This document shows, in pieces, positions 55,650 through 64,000 of a stretch of 64,000 nucleotides of DNA. Each line of letters starts with the position of its first letter. The first letter of the stretch is position 1. The notes beneath the pieces were generated by a model that saw nothing but the letters and a program-made list of their open reading frames with translations, had not been told where the DNA came from and made no database searches. The stretch covers positions 124,001 to 188,000 of the forward strand of contig JAGVSM010003565.1 in assembly GCA_022494885.1 (NCBI GenBank). Reading direction: 5' to 3'. Position numbers and translations under genes: made by a program. The stretch comes from Micrasema longulum (taxonomy: Eukaryota > Arthropoda > Insecta > Trichoptera > Brachycentridae).

Positions 55650-55915
55650 TTTATAATATTCATCATCATCAAATCATTCCCTTTCCGCACCTAATGGTGC
55701 ATAGGGCATTGCATTGGTAACCAATCGCAGCGTATCTTGATCATTTTTGTTGCACAAAGGTAAGATTATCAGTCTTACGCTTCAGGTACCAGTCCAGGGA
55801 CTATGAAATGATTTATTTAAAATAGTGTGAAAACACTATTTTAAATAAATCTTTCATATTAACCATGTCGGGAATCGGACCCGAGACCTCTTGCGTGGTA
55901 GACAAACGCGCTGAA
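55650..55915 (-). mobile_element. SINE1 copy, nearly full length
   Basis: CATCATCATCAAATCATTCC tail, full body, and ATGTCGGGAATCGGACCCGA. A small inverted duplication (AAATAGTGTGAAAACACTATTT) lies inside the body. Confidence 0.8.
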
Positions 55916-56574
55916 CACAATATTAATATATAATAATATGTGAGTTGTTCAGAAACAATTTTTTTTCAGATGTTGTAACTAACTTGATAAAACATAAATA
56001 AATAAAGAACTGAACTGAACCAATCTGAACCTGACTTAAATAAATAAAAATTATTAGTTTATCGATGTAATCTAATAAATTTACCATGACTACCAAATAA
56101 AAACTGTTTTTTAAAAAGTTAATGCGTAGTTAATCCTTAAACTCGGAATAAAGCTAAATGTTTTCAAAACACCAACTCGCGATCAAATGTAACTAAATAA
56201 TAATTGCCACAATGCTCTAATACAGGCCTGTTTTATTTTAGGTAGGTGTACAAATCTCTTTTTTTATGAATTAATATCTGCCTAGTAATAAATAATGCTA
56301 GGTTTTTTCGACGTTTTTGAATAAGATAGGTTCGTCAACCTCCAAATTGATTTATATATTTTTTAAACAAATTAATTGTTTATTTTATATGTATGTCTTC
56401 CGGAGCTTCGCTTTGGTGTGAAAATTGGCCAACGCGCATTTGAAGCCAAAGGCAGGTATGTCACATTTCAACGAGATTTTAGTTTCCATTGCTAAAAATC
56501 GAAATAAAATATTTAAAATAGGATCGCAGATGCCTCCCGGAAAGGTCGAACTGATTAAATCTAACTAAAATATA
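55916..56574. other. Unassigned AT-rich stretch
   Basis: Nothing recognised except AATAAA-rich tracts near 55990, which may be another retroelement tail. Confidence 0.35.
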
Positions 56575-56810
56575 AAATTGAAAAATTCTTTGATTATTGA
56601 GTACATAAAAATAACATTTTTATATGCATAAATTGTATGTATTTATTTGATATGTAATATATTTTCTTTACTAACTTTGTATACTATGCGGAAATCTGTT
56701 ATTAGTTCTGAGTTTATACACTATATTTGTTTACTAAAAATATGTATGTAGAACTGTTGATTTCCCAAATTAAATTAAATAATAAAATAAAAATAAAAAT
56801 AAAATTGACG
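56575..56810 (+). mobile_element. LINE-I 3' UTR, copy 1
   Basis: ATTCTTTGATTATTGA, ATATTTTCTTTACTAACTTT, GGAAATCTGTTATTAGTTCT, GCAGAACTGTTGATTTCC-like block, (AATAAA)n tail. More than 90 percent identical by eye to 61345-61620. Confidence 0.7.
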
Positions 56811-57657
56811 TTTTACTATCTCGTTTTCCGCACCCCAAAACTGAACCGATTTGGCTGTTTTTTTAAGAAGAGAATCAAAATTGAATTTCTGTCGTCGGTA
56901 CTTTTTTTCGTTTTTCAAAATTGTTTGTCATATTTGAACGTAGATATGCAGAAAGCAGCTAGTCATAGAAAAGTGAAACTGAAATAATAGCACGTTTCTG
57001 AAAAGAGTGAATAATCAAATCTACACAACAGTTGGAATGTTTTTGACTGTAACAAATGATAAACAATAAATACATTAGTTTTTTATATTACAAACAAAAA
57101 TCTTATTATGTAATTGACCAGTTTTATTGATTTTTAAAGTAAGATTCTAGTGCTGTGAGTGTTTTCTGCATATTGAGAGATGCCTTTTTTGTGATCGACA
57201 CCATTTTTAGATGGTAAACAATAGAGTTTTTTGTATGAAAGTGGTCTGGATGTTTTCAGCAGAATAAAGAATAGACCTTACTGCACCCGCTAACATCAAT
57301 GTTTAATTTTTTCAAAACTGTGGACTGGCTGCTTTCTGCATAACTACGTTCATTTGTATACTGTACGTCCGAAGACGGCAGATAAACCTGGGCAATTTTT
57401 TGGGTTTTTGTGATGGTCTTAGCTCCCATAAGGAACAATTTATAAAAAAGGCAAAACATGAAACTCACGTCTATATATTATAGTGGGTAAAAAAACACAG
57501 TTCTATTACCGCAATCCAGGGAGAAAATACGGGAATATGTTTTCATGAAGAAAAGCGAGACCGCATTTCCTCTTAACTACATCAGTTTAATCAGGTCATA
57601 GTGAAAGGATTATTAGGAGGTACTAAGTTTTACAATTTTAACACCAAAGATTACCAT
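56811..57657. other. Unassigned stretch
   Basis: Short frames only, none recognised. Confidence 0.35.
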
Positions 57658-57825
57658 GGCGGCCTTCGTGGTGTAGTGGTCAAGACGCTTGACTCACAGA
57701 CGGAAGGTTCCGGGTTCGATTCCCGGTGAGAACACAAAGAAAGTGATTTTTCTCAAGCCTGGGTGTTCTGTGATGTAATTCACCACTGTAATTGGGCCTC
57801 CTGGCCTGTTCTGGTGCAAAAATAA
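57658..57825 (+). mobile_element. SINE3 copy
   Basis: Head GGCGGCCTTCGTGGTGTAGT, GGTCAAGACGCTTGACTCAC; box B CCGGGTTCGATTCCCGGTGA; body CCTGGGTGTTCTGTGATGTA, GGGCCTCCTGGCCTGTTCTG; A-rich tail. The clearest member of the family. Confidence 0.8.
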
Positions 57826-57961
57826 AAATAAAATAAGAAAGAACATTACTTTCCTTTGATGGGATAGGACCTTCTTATAGACTATGTAAACTTCAAAATA
57901 GATTATGTAAACTAAATGTTATCAAGTATTTGTAAATTACCACTTACCGTCTTTTTCATAT

Positions 57962-58003
57962 ATACCGGTTTTGAGACGTACCCGTTTCTTTGTCAGGACA
58001 ACA
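57962..58003 (-). ncRNA. Hammerhead-like motif, decayed
   Basis: Minus strand: CTGACAA-A-GAAACG-GGTA-CGTCTC-AAAA-CCGG-T-A. The hairpin is kept and ACCGGT is intact, but the core has G-to-A changes in both boxes. Confidence 0.3.
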
Positions 58004-58089
58004 ATTAAACCAATATGTAAAACCCACTATACACCACCATCACGAATTTTGCACAAAAATATAAAACCAGCACGTCATGCATATTAATT

Positions 58090-58622
58090 AGCTCATGCAC
58101 CTTCTTCTTCAGTTAGTACCTGTCAGGTATCCCCAACGTTGGCAATCACTATCTAGCAAAAATCTCTCGGTCCTGTGCTGTCCGGAAAATCTGCTCCACA
58201 GTCCTGAAGCCAGTCCAGTCTCGTATATTTTGCAGCCAGGACATTTGTCTTCTTCCAGCCCCTCTGTGACTCTCAATCTTGCCTTTCAAAATTAAATGAA
58301 GCAGGTGGTACTTTTTTCCACGCATTATATGCCCCAGATTTAAAATTTTACAAACTTTCATGGTGGTTAAGAGTTCTCTGTTCGTTCTGGCTTGATTTAA
58401 GACTTCTGAGTTCGTTATCAGGTCTGTCCAAGATATATTAAGCATTCTGCGTTGCAACCACATCTCAAAAGCCTCCAGCCCATTCATAGTGTTCACTTTT
58501 AGTGTCCAAGTCTCATAGCCATACAACAATATAGACCACACATAACATTTTACTAATCTTTGCCTTATTTTCAAGTTCAGATTAGCATTGCAGAAGAGGG
58601 ATTTCATTTCAAAATCATGCAC
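58090..58622 (-). mobile_element. RTE-like LINE C-terminal fragment, frame intact
   Basis: 157-residue minus frame: KIRQRLVKCYVWSILLYGYE, TWTLK, EAFEMWLQRRMLNISWTD, LGHIMRGKKYHLL, GAGRRQMSWLQNIRDWTG. Family block order (LVK-x-x-V-W-S-x-x-L-Y-G, F-E-M-W-x-x-R-R-M, L-G-H) is as in RTE-like polymerases. Open to its TAG stop; 5' part missing. Confidence 0.85.
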
Positions 58623-58639
58623 CGATTAGAACAATTTTA

Positions 58640-59764
58640 CGATTTTCCGTTGTAATGGTCACTCTAAACCTATTTAACTTTAACTCTTCCTTCCATCCCC
58701 TCTCCTTTTTTAAACTATTTCTTAAACAACAAAATATGTTCATAATATTATGATCAGTGCATGTTTGTCCTAATCATTCTTCGACAATCTGACAGATGGA
58801 AAAATAATTTAATTTTTAAGTAATGCATTTGTGACAAACACATTCATTTGATAATTACACATGAAATGTGATTGCATCCTGTTTCTTTAAGATCCTAGCA
58901 GTATTTCTACACTTTAAAAGGACACAACGCGGCATGGTTAAATTACAATCAGGAGTTGCGTACTGAGCGACGTCTTCAAAGAAACTAATGGGTCAAAACG
59001 TAAACCTACTTATTTATGAGTAGTTGAGTCGCCTTCAGTTTGATGTGCGTATGCGGTTTCTGGACTATTCTTAATTCTATAAAAAATAACTTAGACACGT
59101 TTTGCGTTGAGTATTTCATATAATGTGGGGTAAAATTAGCAGTGCGAGTGTGAGAAAATATTTATGATTCATAATATGCAAGTTTACTTATTACAACAAT
59201 GTCTCATTGTTAACGATCTTTAGAATTTCCAAAAAATCGAAAAAAGTTTTCATCAATCACTCTGAACGAAGTTGCATTGTTTTAAACACATTTTAACAAT
59301 ATGTACACATAAAAATGAAATGTGCCCGGAATGTGATTCTAAGATAAGAATTGTAGGGTTGTCGTCCAAAGTTGGCTATTTCCAAAACTTGGAAAATTTA
59401 GTTTTGTATCGCTCAACATGATGATTTGGGGACGCAAAACAAGTTGACATATTTTATATTCGCCAAAACGTCGGAACGAATCCAACTTACACGGGATCCC
59501 CCAAAAAAGATGCATATTAATAACAGCGACCGTGAAATTTTGTATTTACCCAGTAATACTTTGTAAAAAGATACTTCAGACAAAAATAAATAAATTTTCA
59601 CGCTCAGACGCTGAAATCTTTGAGGGCATTTTTTCCAAATTACGGTATAGATTAATTTTAACATGTATTTTTTGAAGTGTATTTTTGTAATGAAAATTCC
59701 ATGTAAATATATGTATGGAAAAATAAACGAATAAAAACCCTTTTTTTTTAAAAATTCAATAACT
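58640..59764. other. Unassigned stretch
   Basis: A 130-codon minus frame at 59413-59805 has no recognisable features and overlaps a LINE tail. I treat it as chance. Confidence 0.35.
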
Positions 59765-60110
59765 ATAATATAATAATAATATTTGGCTGATTTATATAGC
59801 GCCATTTTTGTAAAAAATCACCTCAAGGGCGCTTTACAATTGTATATCTAAACTTACATTCTAACTAAACTTAAGTGATATATTATATTTACAGATTTAA
59901 AATTGAGGGTATGATAGTCTAAAGAAGTGAGATTTTAGTTGGGATCTGAACTGACTGGGACTGTCGATGATTCGTAAGTTTAAAGGCAGTTGGTTCCAGG
60001 CAGAGGGGCCGGCGGCGGCAAAAGCACGATTTCCAAATCTAGTGTTTGGGGAGCGCCGAATTTCGACAAGTTTACCTCTTCCTGAATGGCGTTCATTTTA
60101 AATTCTTCAT
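59765..60110 (-). mobile_element. L2/CR1-like LINE C terminus and 3' end
   Basis: Minus strand: KLVEIRRSPNTRFGNRAFAA, AGPSAWNQLPLNLRII, SQFRSQLKSHFF, the classic A-P-x-x-W-N-x-L-P ending of LINE proteins. The 3' UTR has AAAGCGCCCTTGAGGTG, ATGGCGCTATATAAATCAG and a (TATTA)n-like tail. 5' truncated. Confidence 0.8.
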
Positions 60111-60132
60111 CAGTACTGATTTTGTATGACTA

Positions 60133-60522
60133 CACAATAATGCCTCGCTAATCCGGATCCCCGATTATTCAGTGATCGCGGTAATTCTGACGGATGGGGC
60201 GGAGGCATTCATTTCTGTTTTTTTTTTTAGCTTATTTTATTATTATTTTATATTTTTCATATTTTCGTGGTTGTCGTTTTTGAACAAAAGAAATTTCTAA
60301 AATTAAATATGTGATTTGTTTTACCCAAATATTTTACCTTACGACCATTTTCAACGAGTTGTAAATAACTGTTAGAAAATGGTAATCAATTTGGAGTAGA
60401 GTGGAGTTCAAGCCTCGGACCTCTGATCCGTGATTCCGCAACACTTGCAGACCTCGATCTGGGTGCTTTAGTAATCCACCAAGTCCTGTTTTTTGCCTGT
60501 CCGGATTGTCGAGGCTCTACTG
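60133..60522. mobile_element. Pogo-like element carrying a SINE2
   Basis: Ends CACAATAATGCCTCGCTAAT / CAGTAGAGCCTCGACAATCC (read inward), both followed by CCGGA; flanked by TA (60131-60132, 60523-60524). Such CAGTAGAGCCTCG ends are typical of pogo/Tigger elements. No transposase. Confidence 0.65.
60325..60478 (-). mobile_element. SINE2 copy inside the pogo-like element
   Basis: ACCCAAATATTTTACCTTAC, AACGAGTTGTAAATAACTGT, AGTTCAAGCCTCGGAC, GACCTCGATCTGGG match 52335-52495. Confidence 0.65.
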
Positions 60523-60884
60523 TATTTGATTTTAAAACAAATAAACCAAACTCGAAAGCGATGAACCTGTCATTAGTTATTCCAAATTTGATGCTTAGTA
60601 TAACTTTTTATTTATTTATTTAACACTTCGAGTACAAAGAATAAGTACTTTGGCGGACTTATTGCTAAAATCAATACCTTCCAGCTAACTAAAAAACAGA
60701 CTGGTTAAAAAGACTGGTCGAAATTTTGTACTTAAAAAAACAAAAATATATATCCAAAGATACATACATATTATGTTAAAAAAATAAAAAACCTAATTCG
60801 TTAAAAACAGCTGTTTTTTAATTATTTTTTTGCTTGCACAAATTAGCGTTAATATATAAAAAAAATATATTCATCATATTGAAT

Positions 60885-61620
60885 GATGAAGAATGTGGGA
60901 TCGAATAATGAGTTTGGAAGGAGAGAGAAAGAGGAACCAAGAAAAGAAAAAGAGATCAAAATATATCGAGTGTGTGCGGACCAACTACTGCTTTACAAAA
61001 TTATGACAGGAATGGTTGACTGTACAGAGCTGCTTGATTTAATAACAATACATGTGCCAGCCAGGATTTGTAGACGGTACCACCTGTTTCATGTACCAAT
61101 AAGTAAAACATCGTATGTTAAAAATGCTTTTTTTCATAGGACTTTTTCAATGTACAATACAAAATTTAAAATATAGATTACACAAACATCACTCTGTCAG
61201 ATTTAAAATTTACACTAAAAATGTATTATGTAACTTAGTAGACATTATAATAATAAATATGTACATCTCTCTTCCCCTCCTTATCCTCTCTTCAAGCATT
61301 CTTGTCCTAATCTCGCACAATTTACAATAACTTACTGTTCTTAAAAAAATTAGAAAAATTCTTTGATTATTGAAAAATATTTACGAGCACATGAAAATAA
61401 CATTTTTATAAGTATAAACTTATATGTATTTATTTAATATGTAATATATTTTCTTTACTAACTTTGTATACTATGTGGAAATCTGTTATTAGTTCTGAGT
61501 TTATACACTATATCTGTTTGTTTACTAAAAATATGTATGCAGAACTGTTGATTTCCTAAATAAAATAAAATAAAATATACATAAAATAAAATAAATAAAA
61601 TAAATATATATTTAAGTAAA
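60885..61620 (+). mobile_element. LINE-I C-terminal end and 3' UTR, copy 2
   Basis: The frame contains ADQLLLYKIMTGMVDCTELL, VPARICRRYHLFHVPISKTS and FFHRTFSMYN, the LINE C-terminal block also seen in LINE-B. After a frameshift the 3' UTR (61345-61620) matches 56575-56810 and ends in (AATAAA)n. Confidence 0.75.
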
Positions 61621-62130
61621 AAAAGGAAAAATCGGTAAAAACTCAAGGAGTTCAGGATTCTGGGGATATACAATAAAGTTTCAGGCGTTTCTTAAAGGTG
61701 GCTAGAGAAGGTGCATTTTTTATATGAAGAGGTAGCTCATTATTATACCTTAATATAATAATTTTGGTGTATAAGTTTATATTTAAATTACAAATCATAA
61801 AACGAACAATCTACGTTTCCGCCAGTTTCCGGCCATACAAGTCATACACAACAGAAATTTATTTATATAATAATTATAAAATATTCAAATGCATAAATAT
61901 CCTCATGGTTTTACTGTTTAACATACGAACGCTAATATTTAATTTATGATCAAAGTATTTACCAAATCTCTATGAGTTATTCGTAGGTGGTTGATTTATG
62001 ACACAATGATTTATGATATTACCATTCAAAAGAGCGTATAAATATGGATTCGTATAAATTTGTAATTTTCTTTGTTTGATGGCCCGGGAAAAGTCGCTTT
62101 GAAAACAAAGGCTTTGTTATTATAAACCAT
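61621..62130. other. Unassigned AT-rich stretch
   Basis: 61625-61990 may be coding relics of another LINE on the minus strand; no motif was clear enough to call. Confidence 0.35.
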
Positions 62131-62865
62131 ATTTCACACCTTCAGAACAAAAACGACTCAACTAAAAAAAACGTTAAATGAGTTAAGATCATTACCCATC
62201 TTTCTGCGTTTAAAAAAACGTAACATTCAGGTGGGAATAGGATGAAACCGTTACATCGGCCTCTTTATTACTCAGAGAATTCAGGTTCCGTGTCAGTACG
62301 GAATCGACGTAATTAGTATTGTGTTTATATTGCTGTATGAAGGACGTAACGCAGACAAACATATAGTGACCGAAAGCCAGTTGAGTCGATTTTATTTCGA
62401 TACAAATGGCATCTTTACTTTATTACAAAAAATATTAAAACCACCAATTTTGCTCGGTGATTGTTTCGTCCCGATTTACCGATAATCTTTGTAACTTATT
62501 TACGTTTTTGTCATTTCGTGAAAAAATAAAAGCACGTGTTTGGTGACCTGATCTGACCTAATAAAAATTATTTCATTATCTTATTTATCAAAGTGCACTT
62601 GTTTTTTTGTTTTTTTTTTCTATCTAATAATGACTCATTAAATAAATGTCTTGTTTAAACTAATATTTTTTTTTTATTACACTTTTTTCATAGATTCATA
62701 GCTGAATGCCTTCGGTATAATTTTTAACTCAAAATTTGGTACTTCGAAAAATACGAAACTATCGACGAAAAAATATAAAGGTGTCACAATTTACATTCTT
62801 CTTTTACAGTTTCCAAAAAAAATATTTTTTGAGTTGAGTCGTTTTCGTCCTAAAGGTGCGATTTG
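62131..62865. mobile_element. TIR element P, copy 2
   Basis: Inverted relative to 26563-27216. Ends TTCACACCTTCAGAACAAAA and ATCGCACCTTTAGGACGAAA (inward from the right). The right half has extra sequence compared with copy 1. Non-coding. Confidence 0.75.
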
Positions 62866-63090
62866 ATATGTGTGTTGGTGAAAAATCGACTACAACGCCA
62901 AAAGCATTATTTCTCCAAACATACACAATTTTTGAATTACCTTTTTGTTTCCAAATTAAACAAACTAATAATTAAGTAAAATCGATATTACCAATAAGTA
63001 CATTTCTTAAAGTGTAAAAAATAGGAAAAAAACATTGTGTTCCGGACGCGTAAAATCGAATAAATTAAAATAATACAATAATTAGAAAGG

Positions 63091-63182
63091 ATCCCCGGTA
63101 AATGTATAGAACTGATGGCTGGGCTCTCAATAAAGATAAAATGGTCACTTTCGAGCCTGGCCTCAGTATTACCGGGGAAAAA
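63091..63182. repeat. Short inverted-repeat unit
   Basis: ATCCCCGGTAAATG and ATTACCGGGGAAAA form an 11-bp inverted repeat around about 65 bp. It may be a tiny MITE or chance. Confidence 0.35.
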
Positions 63183-63233
63183 TAGCTAGGTTAAAATGAA
63201 TAAAATGTATAAAAATATATTATGTAAATGTCA

Positions 63234-63754
63234 TGTTGCGCGCGTCGCGGCTGCCGACGAAATGGCCCGTACGGGCATTGAGCGCCCGTATTTACGCCAC
63301 CTGCGGCCGGCGGCATGTAGCGAGTGGCGGGGAAAGATTACCCCCACCACTCCGAGGCAGCCGGCGCGGGTGGGATGGCCGACTCACGGAGCCCGACGCG
63401 CACCGCTTTATAAGGCGGTCAAATGGAAATATTAAATCAGTTGAGTTCCTAACTCTGAACAGTTCACACGTGTTTTATTCCGTTCTCCGTCCTGTTCGCC
63501 TTCCTGCACTTCGCTCTTCGCTCCGCTCTGCCTGCTGACTGCCTTCGCCTCTCTGCACCACTTGGACCGGGTGGAAAGTCCTTTTCAGGGCTATTGAGGT
63601 TGACTTGCGGTCGGCGCAGCTGTGCTCCTACCTTCCGACTTTGTCTTTGGCTCTGTCTGGGAGGGCGGCTTCCCACTTACGCCGGGAAGCTTGACTGCGG
63701 CAGACGCGGGTGACGAACCGGCGAAACTTTCATCATGGTAACGCGTACGTTACA
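63234..63754 (+). mobile_element. 5' LTR of an LTR retrotransposon
   Basis: Starts TGTTGCGCGCGTCGCG and ends TACGTTACA (TG...CA borders). It is 521 bp and much GC-richer than its flanks. A TATA box (TTTATAA, 63407-63413) lies inside. It is followed 2 bases later by a primer-binding site. The matching 3' LTR lies beyond the window. Confidence 0.8.
63407..63413 (+). promoter_or_regulatory. LTR TATA box
   Basis: CGCTTTATAAGGCGG inside the LTR; transcription would start about 25-30 bp downstream, within the run before CAGTTGAGTTCC. Confidence 0.6.
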
Positions 63755-63756
63755 TT

Positions 63757-63774
63757 TGGTCCTTCGGAGCTAAG
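63757..63774 (+). promoter_or_regulatory. Primer-binding site
   Basis: TGGTCCTTCGGAGCTAAG, complementary to a tRNA ending ...GGACCA. TTTGGTCCTTCG after the LTR is reminiscent of BEL/Pao elements (recalled similarity, not searched). Confidence 0.6.
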
Positions 63775-63815
63775 GATCGTCGCCAGTGGTCTCCAGTCTA
63801 CAACACACCTACAGC

Positions 63816-64000
63816 ATGCCGGTCAACAGATCGCCTGTGTCGACGCGTTCGGGAACGCGTCGAGACGCCGGCACGGAGCACGAAGAGGAGCTTCAGGAGC
63901 CCCAACCGGGGTCTGTACGAGCACATCAGGAGGAGCCCCAGCCAGGGCCTTCACACGACTACCAGGAGGAGCCTCATCAAGGACTTCTGGAGGAACAAAA
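63816..64000 (+). CDS. gag-like open frame of the LTR retrotransposon, partial
   Basis: ATG at 63816 opens a frame that is stop-free to the window end (61 codons). It starts MPVNRSPVSTRSGTRRDAG and continues as acidic, Gln/Pro-rich sequence with imperfect repeats of (H/L)QE(E)PQPG. Position just after LTR and PBS, and GC-rich codons unlike the host DNA, point to the start of gag or gag-pol. No structural or enzymatic domain is yet in view, so the superfamily (BEL/Pao favoured, gypsy possible) is open. Confidence 0.65.
   Translation, partial: MPVNRSPVSTRSGTRRDAGTEHEEELQEPQPGSVRAHQEEPQPGPSHDYQEEPHQGLLEEQ

Noticed and set aside
57658..57735. Possible tRNA gene
   Set aside because: Boxes A and B are good, but the 5' and 3' acceptor strands do not pair and the SINE3 body follows; it is a SINE head.
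59413..59805. 130-codon minus-strand frame
   Set aside because: Aromatic and lysine-rich chance translation of AT-rich DNA; no motif, and it overlaps a LINE 3' tail.

Overview
The window is AT-rich insect nuclear DNA (roughly one third GC by eye). The organism is inferred from an intron-containing, insect-type pannier-class GATA factor, from AATAAA-rich LINE tails, and from many tRNA-derived SINEs. I cannot tell beetle from moth or another insect order by sequence reading alone. No functional tRNA, rRNA, CRISPR array or bacterial-type operon was seen.

Only one gene looks fully intact. It is a five-exon GATA transcription factor of the pannier (GATA-4/5/6) class on the minus strand, with coding exons at 20646-20838, 17869-17967, 15212-15384, 13900-14155 and 12212-12762. 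The splice phases agree throughout and the exons give a 423-residue protein with two C-X2-C-X17-C-X2-C zinc fingers. To its left, also on the minus strand, is a decayed intron-containing spermidine/spermine N1-acetyltransferase (SSAT) gene (exons at 4713-4778, 4577-4628 and 3426-3637). It has two in-frame stops and a damaged acetyl-CoA loop.

Nearly everything else is transposon debris. Positions 1-12211 hold small MITEs (inverted-repeat, F-family and hAT-like), one SINE, LINE scraps and long featureless AT-rich DNA. The pannier introns hold LINE fragments, two SINEs, a foldback element with a target-site duplication, a GGGCCCC MITE and related direct repeats on both sides of exon 2. From 20.9 to 63.2 kb upstream of the start codon there is a dense mosaic. 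It holds at least five groups of non-LTR retrotransposon 3' ends, three tRNA-derived SINE families, several TIR elements (two pogo-like with TA flanks, one long-palindrome MITE, a CAGGGG MITE, a 0.65-0.73 kb element in two inverted copies) and a three-level nested insertion at 43951-44712. At the right edge a GC-rich LTR (63234-63754) with a primer-binding site and the start of a gag-like frame runs out of the window.

The most interesting non-gene signal is a small recurrent RNA-like motif: CTGANGA, then a short hairpin, then GAAA, then a self-complementary hexamer (ACCGGT or AGCGCT), then A or C. It occurs at seven sites, mostly inside inverted-repeat elements. This is the layout of a type I hammerhead ribozyme with a short palindromic stem III, as known from Penelope-like elements. 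The best copy lies at the centre of a 208-bp palindrome (22441-22648).
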